Positions 27,642 through 36,892 of a stretch of 64,000 nt of DNA are shown here, piece after piece. Each line of letters begins with the position of its first letter. Position 1 is the first letter of the stretch. Made by a program: the position numbers and the translations under genes. The stretch is from Pseudomonas pharyngis (lineage in GTDB: Bacteria; Pseudomonadota; Gammaproteobacteria; Pseudomonadales; Pseudomonadaceae): positions 248,001 to 312,000 of the forward strand of contig NZ_BQID01000005.1 of assembly GCF_021602345.1 (NCBI RefSeq). The letters are read 5' to 3'. Under the pieces are notes generated by a model, which searched no databases, had not been told where the DNA came from, and was given only the letters and a program-made list of their open reading frames with translations.

Positions 27642-30600
27642 TCAGGCATCCACCATCGCCATCGCCTCCTCGACATCCACGGCTACCAGTCGCGAACAAC
27701 CCGGCTCGTGCATCGTCACACCCATCAACTGGTCAGCCATTTCCATGGCGATCTTGTTGTGGGTGATATAGATGAACTGCACGGTCTGCGACATCTCTTT
27801 GACCAATCGTGCGTAGCGTCCAACGTTAGCGTCATCCAGTGGTGCGTCAACTTCATCGAGCATGCAGAACGGCGCCGGATTCAATTTGAAGATCGCAAAA
27901 ACCAGTGCCAGTGCGGTCAGGGCTTTTTCGCCACCGGAGAGCAAATGGATGGTGCTGTTCTTCTTCCCGGGCGGTTGCGCCATGATCGTCACCCCTGTAT
28001 CGAGTAGATCTTCGCCCGTCAGTTCCAAATACGCCCGCCCGCCACCGAAAACTTTTGGGAAAAGTGCCTGTAAACCGCCATTGATCTGATCAAAGGTATC
28101 TTTGAAACGGTTACGGGTTTCCTTGTCGATCTTGCGGATGACGTTTTCCAGAGTCTCGAGGGCCTCGACCAGATCGGCGTCCTGGGCATCCAGATAACGT
28201 TTACGCTCGGATTGTTGCTGGTATTCGTCGATCGCCGCGAGGTTGATCGCGCCCAGGCGCTGAATCCGCGCGGCGATGCGTTCAAGTTCTTCTTCGGCAG
28301 CCTTCTCGCTGGCCTCGGCGGTCAGAGTATTGAGCACGCCGTGCAGATCGTAGCCGTCTTCCAGCAGTTGATCCTGCAGGGCCTTGCGGCGCACGGTCAG
28401 GGCCTGCCATTCCATGCGTTGCTGTTCGAGCTGGCCACGGATCAATTGCGATTGCTGCTCGGCCTGGGTCCGGCGTTTTTCCGCGTCGCGCAGTTCGCGG
28501 TCAGCGTCTTCCAGAGCGATCTGGGCAGTCTTGAGTTCGTCGTCGACGCTCATGCGCTTGTCGAGCAACTCTTCGAGTTTGAGGCGCAGTTCTTCCAGGG
28601 GCGCTTCGCCCTCCTCCAGATTCAGGCTGAGCTGTTCACGTTTTTCAGTGAGGCGCTCGGCCTGCATTTCCAGACGCTCAAGGGCCTGGCGAGTCGAATC
28701 ATGCTGGGCCCGCAGCGAGCCGAGGCGCACGGCCAATTGATGCGCGTGATCCTTGTGCTGACGGGCTTCCTGACGCACCCGATCCAGACGTTCGCGCAGA
28801 CTGTCGCGCTGGGCCAGCAGCAATTCGCGCTGCTCGGTGTCGAGGGCCATGGCGTCGAGGGCGTCCTGCAACTGGATCCGCGCTTCGCCGATGTTTTCGT
28901 GTTCCAGCTCGCGCTGCTCGGCGAGCTCGACCAGCTCTTCGTCGAGGCGGGTGCGACGCAGGTTCAACTGCTCGGCCTTGGCTTTGCCGGCGGACAACTG
29001 GGCCTTCAGTTCGCCTTGCTGACGGGCTTCGTCCTGCAGCAGGCGACGCAAATGCTCGCGGCCGTTTTCCTGCTGCCGCTGTTGTGCGCGCAGGGTCTGC
29101 AAGCGAGTCTCCATGGCCTCGACCGTGGCTTCGCGCTCTTCGCGTTCCGCATGCAGCGATTCGATTTCCTGGCCGCGTGCGAGCATGCCGCTTTCGGCTT
29201 CGCTGGCGCGGCGCACCCGCAGGAAATGCCGGCCGACCCAGTACCCGTCGCGGCTGATCAGGCTCTGTCCGGCAGCCAGTTGGCCACGCAGTGCCAGCGC
29301 CTGTTCAAGGCTGTCGACCGGTTTGACCTGAGCGAGCCAGGGCGACAAATCGACCTGCGCCTCGACCTTGTCCAGCAGGCTGCCGGCCACGCGCACGCCG
29401 TCATTGCCAGGGCTGAGCAAACGCAGATCGCCCTGGGCAAAACCGGACAGATCAAAGCCGTCGAAATCATCCACCAGCACCGCTTGCAGGTCGGCACCGA
29501 GCAAGGTCTCCACCGCCAGCTCCCAACCGGCCTCGACCTTCAGGCCTTCGGCCAGACGCGGGCGTTCGGCGAGGTTGTGTTCTTTCAGCCATTCAGCGGC
29601 GCCGGTACCCGGATCGAGCGCGGCCTGCTGCAAGGCTTCGAGAGACGCGAGGCGACCGTTGAGGCGCTGCAAATCGCCCTGCGCCTGTTGCTGCGCGGTC
29701 AACGCCTGCTGCAGTTCCTGGCGCAGTTGCTCGAGTTTTTCGACCTGGGCTGCTTCGCTGGTCTGCAAATCTTCAAGGGTGGCTTCGGACTCGGCGAGCT
29801 GTTCGCTGAGTTCCATGATCGCCGCGTCTTCCGGATCGGCCGACAGCAACGCCCGCTCTTCGCCGAGACGCTTTTGCCGATCGGCCAGACGCTCCATGCT
29901 GGTTTCCAGCTGCTGGATGCGCGACTGCTGCACTTCGGCCTGACGGCGCGGTTCAGCGGCGGTCAGGTTGAAGGCGTCCCACTGCTCCTGCCAGCCGTGC
30001 ATCACGGCTTCGGAATCTTCCAGCGCAGCGGCGGCTTCTTCGGCGGCGGCGTTGGTGATTTCCTGCTCGGGAGTCAGTTGATCAAGTTCTTCGCCAAGGG
30101 TCAGCAGCAAGGTGCGGTCGTGGCCCAGGTGCGATTCGGTTTCGAGGCGTGCGCGCTCGGCTTCTTTCAGATCGTCCTGCAATTGGCGCAAGCGCTGCTG
30201 GCCGTGCTGGATGCTCTGCTCGACCCGGGCGATGTCGCCGCCGACCGAATAGAAGCGCCCCTGCACCAGATTGAAGCGCTCGGACAGGTCATGGTGACCG
30301 TCGCGCAGGCGTTCAATGGCGGCGTCGGCGTTGCGCTGCTCGGCAACCAGCGCTTCGAAGCTGATTTCCTGGTTGCCGATGATCGATTCACGCTGGCTGA
30401 CCTGATCGTTCAGATCCTGCCAGCGCAGGGCCGACAGTTGGGCCTTGAGCTGGCGCTCTTCAGCCTTGTATTCCTGATACTTCTTGGCGGCCTCGGCCTG
30501 ACGGTGCAAGCGTTCGAGCTGGCGCTCGAGCTCTTCGCGCAGGTCGGTCAGACGGGCCAGGTTTTCGTGGGTGCGGCGGATGCGGTTTTCGGTCTCGCGT

Positions 30601-31127
30601 CGGCGCTCCTTGTACTTGGAGATGCCGGCGGCTTCTTCGATGAAGTTACGCAGGTCTTCCGGTTTGGACTCGATCAGCTTGGAGATCATCCCCTGTTCGA
30701 TGATCGAGTAACTGCGCGGGCCGAGGCCGGTGCCGAGGAAAATGTCGGTGATGTCGCGACGACGGCATTTGGCGCCGTTGAGGTAATAAGTCGTCTGGCT
30801 GTCGCGGGTCACTTTGCGGCGGATCGAAATCTCCGCGTAGGCCGCCCACTCGCCCAGCAGCGTGCCGTCGGAGTTGTCGAACACCAGCTCGATGCTCGCC
30901 TGGCTCACCGGTTTGCGGCTGGTCGAGCCATTGAAGATGACGTCGGTCATCGACTCGCCGCGCAGGTTCTTGGCCGAGCTTTCGCCCATCACCCAGCGCA
31001 CGGCGTCGATGATGTTCGACTTGCCGCAACCGTTCGGCCCGACGACCGCCGCCATGTTGCTGGGGAAGTTCACCGTGGTCGGGTCGACGAAGGATTTGAA
31101 CCCCGCCAGCTTGATGCACTTGAGCCG
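27642..31127 (-). CDS. smc: Chromosome segregation protein SMC (see start note)
   Basis: Condensin ATPase that compacts and aligns the chromosome with ScpA/ScpB. The full reading from the TTG at 31130 gives 1162 residues, identical in length to P. aeruginosa Smc; the TTG (31130-31128) should be counted as the true first codon, encoding MRLKCIKLAGFKSF. Walker A is GPNGCGKSN (about residue 32), two long coiled coils flank a hinge near the middle, and the C-terminal head holds the signature LLSGGEKALTALAL and Walker B FCMLDEVDAPLDD. The TTG lies two bases after the stop of the upstream GntR gene, suggesting coupled translation. Confidence 0.96.
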   Translation of the reverse strand, partial: RLKCIKLAGFKSFVDPTTVNFPSNMAAVVGPNGCGKSNIIDAVRWVMGESSAKNLRGESMTDVIFNGSTSRKPVSQASIELVFDNSDGTLLGEWAAYAEISIRRKVTRDSQTTYYLNGAKCRRRDITDIFLGTGLGPRSYSIIEQGMISKLIESKPEDLRNFIEEAAGISKYKERRRETENRIRRTHENLARLTDLREELERQLERLHRQAEAAKKYQEYKAEERQLKAQLSALRWQDLNDQVSQRESIIGNQEISFEALVAEQRNADAAIERLRDGHHDLSERFNLVQGRFYSVGGDIARVEQSIQHGQQRLRQLQDDLKEAERARLETESHLGHDRTLLLTLGEELDQLTPEQEITNAAAEEAAAALEDSEAVMHGWQEQWDAFNLTAAEPRRQAEVQQSRIQQLETSMERLADRQKRLGEERALLSADPEDAAIMELSEQLAESEATLEDLQTSEAAQVEKLEQLRQELQQALTAQQQAQGDLQRLNGRLASLEALQQAALDPGTGAAEWLKEHNLAERPRLAEGLKVEAGWELAVETLLGADLQAVLVDDFDGFDLSGFAQGDLRLLSPGNDGVRVAGSLLDKVEAQVDLSPWLAQVKPVDSLEQALALRGQLAAGQSLISRDGYWVGRHFLRVRRASEAESGMLARGQEIESLHAEREEREATVEAMETRLQTLRAQQRQQENGREHLRRLLQDEARQQGELKAQLSAGKAKAEQLNLRRTRLDEELVELAEQRELEHENIGEARIQLQDALDAMALDTEQRELLLAQRDSLRERLDRVRQEARQHKDHAHQLAVRLGSLRAQHDSTRQALERLEMQAERLTEKREQLSLNLEEGEAPLEELRLKLEELLDKRMSVDDELKTAQIALEDADRELRDAEKRRTQAEQQSQLIRGQLEQQRMEWQALTVRRKALQDQLLEDGYDLHGVLNTLTAEASEKAAEEELERIAARIQRLGAINLAAIDEYQQQSERKRYLDAQDADLVEALETLENVIRKIDKETRNRFKDTFDQINGGLQALFPKVFGGGRAYLELTGEDLLDTGVTIMAQPPGKKNSTIHLLSGGEKALTALALVFAIFKLNPAPFCMLDEVDAPLDDANVGRYARLVKEMSQTVQFIYITHNKIAMEMADQLMGVTMHEPGCSRLVAVDVEEAMAMVDA

Positions 31128-31132
31128 CAAGG

Positions 31133-31792
31133 TCAGGCAACCGTCAGGGCGGACACCACCAGATCGCAGCTGCGCTGGGCGTAAGCCGTCAGCACGATGC
31201 GGATCTGCGGCAGGTCACGGGCGAGGACGGCGGCGAGCAGGCGTTCGAACAGGTCGAGGAACTCGCTCATCTCGGCCTTGCGCTGCTCCAGCGCGAGGAA
31301 GTACGCACGGCTCATGGCCGGTTGCAGGTTCTCGACGGTTTCCTGCAGGTACGGGTTGTTGGCGAACGGGTACGCGGCGCGCATCACGTTGAAGCTGTCG
31401 TCGACGAAGGTGCGGATGTCCTGACGCTCGTAGCTGGCGGTCAGGCGCTGCTGGATCTGCACGAACGGCGCCATGTCGGCCTGGGTCTGCCAGCCATTGG
31501 CCACTGCGTTGCCGAGCAGGATGTACAGCTCGCTCATCAGCGTGCACAGGCTCTGCACCTTGTGCGCCGTAAGCTCGGTGACGTGGGCGCCACGGCGCGG
31601 CAGGATCGCGATCAGGTGACGGCGCTCGAGGATCAGCAAGGCTTCGCGGACCGAACCGCGGCTGACGTTCAGCGCCAGCGTGACCTTCTGTTCCTGGATG
31701 CGCTCTCCCGGCTTCATTTCGCCACGAATGATCCGTTCGGCGAGGTGGTGAGCGATTTGCTCGGCGAGGCTGTCCGGCGCCTTGAACGTCAT
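31133..31792 (-). CDS. GntR family transcriptional regulator (FCD domain)
   Basis: Protein of 219 residues with an N-terminal winged helix-turn-helix (SLAEQIAHHLAERIIRGEMK, VSRGSVREALLILERR) and an all-helical C-terminal FCD ligand-binding domain. AAGGA precedes the ATG at 31792. It is divergent from xdhA and only two bases from smc, the same arrangement as in P. aeruginosa. Its position makes it a candidate regulator of the xdh-guaD purine genes, possibly through the twin palindromes at 31957-32001. Ligand unknown. Confidence 0.9.
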   Translation of the reverse strand: MTFKAPDSLAEQIAHHLAERIIRGEMKPGERIQEQKVTLALNVSRGSVREALLILERRHLIAILPRRGAHVTELTAHKVQSLCTLMSELYILLGNAVANGWQTQADMAPFVQIQQRLTASYERQDIRTFVDDSFNVMRAAYPFANNPYLQETVENLQPAMSRAYFLALEQRKAEMSEFLDLFERLLAAVLARDLPQIRIVLTAYAQRSCDLVVSALTVA

Positions 31793-31956
31793 GGTTGTCC
31801 TTCAAACTCTTCGATCTGCACAAGCGGCGCAGTGTAGCGCAATGCGCGGTCATGGCGGAGTGCCCGCACAGCGGTTTTTGGCACGAATCCCGCAAAAAAG
31901 CGCTTGATCCAATGAGGGTCAATACTGAAGAGACACGAGGTTGAGCGACAAAACGG

Positions 31957-32001
31957 TTTTTCCTGACCTTTAAGTCAGAAAACCATTGACCGAAAAGTCA
32001 G
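31957..32001. promoter_or_regulatory. Twin TGAC-N6-GTCA palindromes at the xdhA promoter
   Basis: Two inverted repeats with the same spacing: CTGAC-N6-GTCAG centred at 31970.5 (with T-rich and A-rich flanks that extend the symmetry) and TTGAC-N6-GTCAG centred at 31993.5. Centres are 23 bases apart, about two helical turns. The second overlaps the -35 of the proposed promoter, so repression by a dimeric regulator is likely. Confidence 0.6.
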
Positions 32002-32013
32002 ACCTGCTAAATT
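31986..32013 (+). promoter_or_regulatory. Proposed xdhA promoter
   Basis: TTGACC (31986-31991), a 16-base spacer and TAAATT (32008-32013) form a good sigma-70 promoter, 45 bases before the xdhA GTG. The -35 lies inside the second palindrome. Confidence 0.55.
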
Positions 32014-32058
32014 CGGCTCAAGTCGCTCAACAACAATAATGAGTCTGCGAGGCCTTCC

Positions 32059-33513
32059 GTGATCCAGTTTTTACTTAACCAGGAACTCCGTAGCGAGCAC
32101 GCCCTGGACCCGAACCTGACTGTGCTCAACTACCTGCGCGAACAAGTGGGTAAATCCGGCACCAAAGAAGGCTGCGCCAGCGGTGACTGCGGCGCCTGTA
32201 CGGTGGTGGTCGGCGAGTTGCAGACGGATGACGATGGCCGCGAGCACATTCGCTATCGCAGCCTCAACTCGTGCCTGACGTTCGTTTCGTCGCTGCACGG
32301 CAAGCAATTGATCAGCGTCGAAGACCTCAAGCACAAGGGCGAACTGCACAGCGTGCAGAAAGCCATGGTCGAGTGCCACGGTTCGCAGTGCGGTTTCTGC
32401 ACCCCCGGTTTCGTGATGTCGCTGTTCGCCCTGCAAAAGAACAGCGATGCACCGGATCAGGCCAAGGCCCACGAAGCGCTGGCCGGCAACCTCTGCCGCT
32501 GCACCGGCTACCGGCCGATCCTGGCCGCCGCCGAACAATCCTGCTGCGGCAAGCAACCGGACCAGTTCGACGCCCGCGAAGCGGAAACCATCGCCCGCCT
32601 CAAAGCCATTGCCCCGACGTCGATCGGCGAACTCAACAGCGGCGACAAACGCTGCCTGGTGCCGCTGACCGTGGCCGATCTGGCCGATCTCTACGACGCT
32701 TATCCACAGGCCCGCCTGCTGGCCGGCGGCACCGATCTGGCGCTGGAAGTCACTCAGTTCCACCGCACGTTGCCGGTGATGATCTACGTCGGCAACGTCG
32801 CCGAAATGAAACGCATCGAGCACTTCGAGGATCGCATCGAAATCGGCGCCGCCACCGCCCTCTCCGACTGCTACGAAGCGTTGAACGCCGAGTACCCGGA
32901 CTTCGGCGAACTGCTGCACCGCTTCGCCTCCCTGCAGATCCGCAACCAGGGCACCCTCGGCGGCAACATCGGCAACGCCTCGCCGATCGGCGACTCGCCA
33001 CCGCTGCTGATCGCCCTCGGCGCGCAGATCGTGCTGTGCAAGGGCGAGACCCGCCGCACACTGGCGCTCGAGGATTACTTCATCGATTACCGGGTCACTG
33101 CGCGTCAGGAAAGCGAGTTCATCGAGAAGATCATCGTCCCTCGCGCCACCGCTGAGCAGCGCTTCCGTGCCTACAAAGTCTCCAAGCGTCTGGACGACGA
33201 CATTTCTGCCGTCTGCGCCGCATTCAACCTGCAGGTCGAGAACGGCGTGATCACCGACGCCCGCGTCGCCTTCGGCGGCATGGCCGCGATCCCGAAACGC
33301 GCCGCTCATTGCGAAGCCGTGCTGCTCGGCCAGCCGTTCAACAACGCGGTGTTCGAACGCGCCTGCACCGCGCTGGGCGAGGATTTCACCCCGCTCTCGG
33401 ACTTCCGCGCCAGCAAGGAATACCGCCTGCTCAGCGCGCAGAACCTGCTGCGCAAATACTTCATCGAACTGCAAACACCGCACATCGAGACTCGGGTGAC
33501 CGCTTATGTCTAA
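32059..33513 (+). CDS. xdhA: Xanthine dehydrogenase small subunit XdhA (FeS/FAD)
   Basis: Electron-transfer subunit of xanthine dehydrogenase, oxidising hypoxanthine and xanthine to urate together with XdhB. The protein has 484 residues from a GTG at 32059 (GAGG upstream). The N-terminus holds a plant-type [2Fe-2S] site (C39-x4-C44-x2-C47 in GCASGDCGACTVVV), then a second [2Fe-2S] domain (CHGSQCGFCTPGFV and GNLCRCTGYRPI), and the C-terminal half is the FAD-binding fold with LAGGTDLALEVT and GNIGNASPIGD. Its stop overlaps the xdhB start by eight bases. Confidence 0.97.
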   Translation: MIQFLLNQELRSEHALDPNLTVLNYLREQVGKSGTKEGCASGDCGACTVVVGELQTDDDGREHIRYRSLNSCLTFVSSLHGKQLISVEDLKHKGELHSVQKAMVECHGSQCGFCTPGFVMSLFALQKNSDAPDQAKAHEALAGNLCRCTGYRPILAAAEQSCCGKQPDQFDAREAETIARLKAIAPTSIGELNSGDKRCLVPLTVADLADLYDAYPQARLLAGGTDLALEVTQFHRTLPVMIYVGNVAEMKRIEHFEDRIEIGAATALSDCYEALNAEYPDFGELLHRFASLQIRNQGTLGGNIGNASPIGDSPPLLIALGAQIVLCKGETRRTLALEDYFIDYRVTARQESEFIEKIIVPRATAEQRFRAYKVSKRLDDDISAVCAAFNLQVENGVITDARVAFGGMAAIPKRAAHCEAVLLGQPFNNAVFERACTALGEDFTPLSDFRASKEYRLLSAQNLLRKYFIELQTPHIETRVTAYV

Positions 33514-35905
33514 CCATCACGGCGTAGAGAAAACGCAAGCTGAACTGGCTGAACTGTTCGCCAAAGACCTGACCACCGGCGTCGGCCGCAGCGTCAAACA
33601 CGACAGCGCCGCCAAGCATGTGTCCGGTGAAGCGCAATACATCGATGACCGTCTGGAATTCCCCAACCAGTTGCACGTTTACGCACGGCTGTCGGATCGC
33701 GCCCACGCGAAAATCATCAGCATCGACACCCAGCCCTGCTACGCCTTCGAAGGTGTGCGCATCGCCATCACCCATGAAGACGTGCCGGGCCTGAAAGACA
33801 TCGGCCCGCTGCTGCCGGGTGATCCGCTGCTGGCCATCGATGACGTGCAGTTCGTCGGTCAGCCGGTGCTGGCCGTGGCCGCCAAGGATCTGGAAACCGC
33901 ACGCAAGGCCGCCATGGCCGCGATCATCGAATACGAAGATCTGGAGCCGGTGCTGGACGTGGTCGAAGCCCTGCGCAAACGCCACTTCGTGCTCGACAGC
34001 CACACCCATCAGCGCGGCGACTCGACCACGGCGCTGGCCACGGCCGAACATCGCATTCAAGGCACGCTGCACATCGGCGGCCAGGAACACTTCTATCTGG
34101 AGACCCAGATCTCCTCGGTGATGCCGACCGAAGACGGCGGCATGATCGTTTACTGCTCGACGCAGAACCCCACCGAAGTGCAGAAACTGGTGGCCGAAGT
34201 CCTCGACGTTTCGATGAACAAGATCGTGGTCGACATGCGCCGCATGGGCGGTGGTTTCGGCGGCAAGGAAACCCAGGCCGCCAGCCCGGCGTGTCTGTGC
34301 GCAGTGATCGCGCACCTCACCGGCCAACCGACCAAGATGCGCCTGCCGCGTGTCGAAGACATGCTGATGACCGGCAAGCGTCACCCGTTCTACGTCGAGT
34401 ACGACGTCGGCTTCGACAGCACCGGGCGCCTGCACGGCATCGCGATGGATCTGGCCGGTAACTGCGGCTGCTCGCCTGACCTGTCGGCCTCGATCGTTGA
34501 CCGGGCGATGTTCCACTCGGACAACTCGTACTACCTCGGCGATGCGACCATCAACGGTCACCGCTGCAAGACCAACACCGCGTCGAACACCGCGTACCGT
34601 GGTTTCGGCGGCCCGCAAGGGATGGTCGCGATCGAAGAAGTGATGGACGCCATCGCCCGTCACCTGAACCTCGATCCGCTGGCCGTGCGCAAGGCCAACT
34701 ACTACGGCAAGACCGAGCGCAACGTCACCCATTACTACCAGACCGTCGAGCACAACATGCTCGAAGAAATGACCGCCGAGCTGGAAGAAAGCAGCCAGTA
34801 CGCCGAGCGCCGCGAAGCGATCCGTCGCTACAACGCCAACAGCCCGATCCTTAAAAAAGGCCTGGCGCTGACCCCGGTGAAATTCGGCATTTCCTTCACT
34901 GCCAGCTTCCTCAATCAGGCCGGTGCGCTGGTGCACGTCTACACCGACGGCAGCATCCACCTGAACCACGGCGGCACGGAAATGGGCCAGGGCCTGAACA
35001 CCAAAGTCGCGCAGGTCGTGGCCGAAGTGTTCCAGGTGGAAATGGACCGCGTGCAGATCACCGCGACCAACACCGACAAAGTGCCGAACACCTCGCCGAC
35101 CGCGGCCTCCAGTGGCGCCGACCTGAACGGCAAAGCGGCGCAGAACGCTGCCGAGACAATCAAGCGGCGGCTGGTCGAATTCGCCGCGCGGCACTACAAG
35201 GTCAGCGAAGAAGACGTGGAATTCCACAACGGCCACGTACGAGTGCGTGACCACATCCTGACCTTCGAAGCGCTGATCCAGCTGGCGTATTTCAATCAGG
35301 TGTCGCTGTCGAGCACCGGGTTCTACAAGACCCCGAAAATCTACTACGACCGCAGCCAGGCCCGTGGCCGGCCGTTCTACTACTTCGCCTTCGGCGCGGC
35401 GTGCTGCGAAGTGATCGTCGACACCCTGACCGGCGAGTACAAGATGCTCCGTACCGACATCCTCCACGACGTCGGCGCCTCGCTGAACCCGGCCATCGAC
35501 ATCGGCCAGGTCGAGGGCGGCTTCGTCCAGGGCATGGGCTGGCTGACCATGGAAGAACTGGTGTGGAACAACAAGGGCAAGCTGATGACCAACGGCCCGG
35601 CCAGTTACAAGATCCCTGCCGTGGCGGACATGCCGCTGGACCTGCGGGTGAAGCTGGTGGAAAACCGCAAGAACCCGGAAGACACGGTGTTCCACTCCAA
35701 GGCTGTGGGTGAACCGCCGTTCATGCTCGGCATCGCCGCGTGGTGCGCGATCAAGGACGCGGTGGCCAGCCTCGGCGACTACAAGCATCAACCGAAGATC
35801 GACGCACCGGCGACCCCGGAGCGGGTGTTGTGGGGCTGCGAGCAGATGCGCCAGCTCAAAGCGGTGAAAGCCGTCGAAGCTGAAACCGAGCTGGCTCCGC
35901 TCTAG
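33506..35905 (+). CDS. xdhB: Xanthine dehydrogenase large subunit XdhB (molybdopterin)
   Basis: Catalytic molybdenum subunit of xanthine dehydrogenase. The protein has 799 residues, full length. Motifs include GQEHFYLETQ near the active site, RMGGGFGGKETQ, the molybdopterin contact TAYRGFGGPQGM, and HGGTEMGQGLNTKVAQ; the catalytic glutamate is expected in the C-terminal VGEPPFMLG segment. The ATG at 33506 overlaps the end of xdhA. A REPIN lies between it and xdhC. Confidence 0.97.
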   Translation: MSNHHGVEKTQAELAELFAKDLTTGVGRSVKHDSAAKHVSGEAQYIDDRLEFPNQLHVYARLSDRAHAKIISIDTQPCYAFEGVRIAITHEDVPGLKDIGPLLPGDPLLAIDDVQFVGQPVLAVAAKDLETARKAAMAAIIEYEDLEPVLDVVEALRKRHFVLDSHTHQRGDSTTALATAEHRIQGTLHIGGQEHFYLETQISSVMPTEDGGMIVYCSTQNPTEVQKLVAEVLDVSMNKIVVDMRRMGGGFGGKETQAASPACLCAVIAHLTGQPTKMRLPRVEDMLMTGKRHPFYVEYDVGFDSTGRLHGIAMDLAGNCGCSPDLSASIVDRAMFHSDNSYYLGDATINGHRCKTNTASNTAYRGFGGPQGMVAIEEVMDAIARHLNLDPLAVRKANYYGKTERNVTHYYQTVEHNMLEEMTAELEESSQYAERREAIRRYNANSPILKKGLALTPVKFGISFTASFLNQAGALVHVYTDGSIHLNHGGTEMGQGLNTKVAQVVAEVFQVEMDRVQITATNTDKVPNTSPTAASSGADLNGKAAQNAAETIKRRLVEFAARHYKVSEEDVEFHNGHVRVRDHILTFEALIQLAYFNQVSLSSTGFYKTPKIYYDRSQARGRPFYYFAFGAACCEVIVDTLTGEYKMLRTDILHDVGASLNPAIDIGQVEGGFVQGMGWLTMEELVWNNKGKLMTNGPASYKIPAVADMPLDLRVKLVENRKNPEDTVFHSKAVGEPPFMLGIAAWCAIKDAVASLGDYKHQPKIDAPATPERVLWGCEQMRQLKAVKAVEAETELAPL

Positions 35906-35920
35906 GACCGAGGTGCGGCC

Positions 35921-35985
35921 ATCGCGAGCAGGCTCGCTCCCACATTTGGAATGCATTCCCTTGTGGGAGCGAGCTTGCTCGCGAA
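35921..35985. repeat. REPIN between xdhB and xdhC
   Basis: Inverted arms at 35921-35944 (AGGCTCGCTCCCAC type) and 35962-35985 (GAGCTTGCTC type). The two arms belong to slightly different subtypes and differ at two positions, so the element looks like a hybrid or a diverging copy. It lies inside the xdhABC operon. Confidence 0.9.
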
Positions 35986-36021
35986 GAGGCCCGAACAGAC
36001 AACGAAGATGTCGAGGTGAAC

Positions 36022-36879
36022 ATGTACAACTGGATCGACGCCCTCGCCGACCTGCAGAACCAGGGCGAACCCTGCGTTCTGGTGACGATCATCGAAGAGC
36101 TCGGCTCGACGCCGCGCAATGCCGGCTCGAAGATGGTCGTCAGCGCCCGCCAGACCTTCGACACCATTGGTGGCGGGCACCTGGAATACAAAGCCATGCA
36201 GATCGCCCGCGAGATGCTCGCCAGCGGCAGGCAGGACACCCATCTGGAGCGCTTCAGTCTCGGTGCCAGCCTCGGCCAGTGCTGCGGCGGCGCGACAGTG
36301 CTGTTGTTCGAGCCAATGGGCCAGGTGCAGGCGCAGATCGCCGTGTTCGGCGCCGGCCATGTCGGTCGCGCGCTGGTGCCGCTGCTCGCCAGCCTGCCCT
36401 GCCGGGTGCGCTGGATCGATTCCCGGGAAGAGGAATTTCCCGAACAGATTCCCCACGGCGTGCGCAAGATCGTCGCCGAGGAACCGGTGGATGAAATCGA
36501 CGACCTGCCCGCCGGCAGCTACTGCATCGTCATGACCCACAACCATCAGCTGGATCTGGAGCTCACCGCCGCGATCCTCAAGCGCAACGACTTCACCTGG
36601 TTCGGCCTGATCGGCTCGAAGACCAAACGCGCCAAGTTCGAACACCGCCTGCGTGACCGTGGCTTCGACGCCAGCGTCGTGCAACGCATGCGCTGCCCGA
36701 TGGGCATCGGCGAAGTCAAAGGCAAGTTGCCTGTGGAAATCGCCATCTCCATCGCCGGCGAAATCATCGCCACCTATAACGCCAATTTCGGCCAGCACAC
36801 CGCCAGTGCCGAACCGATTGCCAAACTGCTGCCGGTTTCGCGCCGCAGTCAGGCCGCCACACTCAAAGCCTCAAACTGA
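36022..36879 (+). CDS. xdhC: Xanthine dehydrogenase accessory protein XdhC
   Basis: Binds molybdopterin cofactor and promotes its sulfuration and insertion into XdhB. The protein has 285 residues from the ATG at 36022 with GAGGTG six bases upstream; a GTG at 36016 is possible. It shows an N-terminal segment with GGGHLEYKAMQIAREML and a cysteine pair (LGQCCGGATVLLFE), a Rossmann-like core (VFGAGHVGRALVPLLA), and HNHQLDLELTAAIL with LIGSKTKRAKFE, all typical of XdhC. guaD follows after 13 bases. Confidence 0.96.
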   Translation: MYNWIDALADLQNQGEPCVLVTIIEELGSTPRNAGSKMVVSARQTFDTIGGGHLEYKAMQIAREMLASGRQDTHLERFSLGASLGQCCGGATVLLFEPMGQVQAQIAVFGAGHVGRALVPLLASLPCRVRWIDSREEEFPEQIPHGVRKIVAEEPVDEIDDLPAGSYCIVMTHNHQLDLELTAAILKRNDFTWFGLIGSKTKRAKFEHRLRDRGFDASVVQRMRCPMGIGEVKGKLPVEIAISIAGEIIATYNANFGQHTASAEPIAKLLPVSRRSQAATLKASN

Positions 36880-36892
36880 TTAGAGAACCCTC

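Noticed and set aside
28212-31184. A 990-codon open frame on the plus strand opposite smc
   Set aside because: Pure shadow of smc in a high-GC genome; low-complexity composition (Leu, Gln, Phe, Arg rich), no ribosome site, no family resemblance.
33461-35956. An 831-codon frame opposite xdhB
   Set aside because: Antisense to intact XdhB with all motifs in the sense frame.
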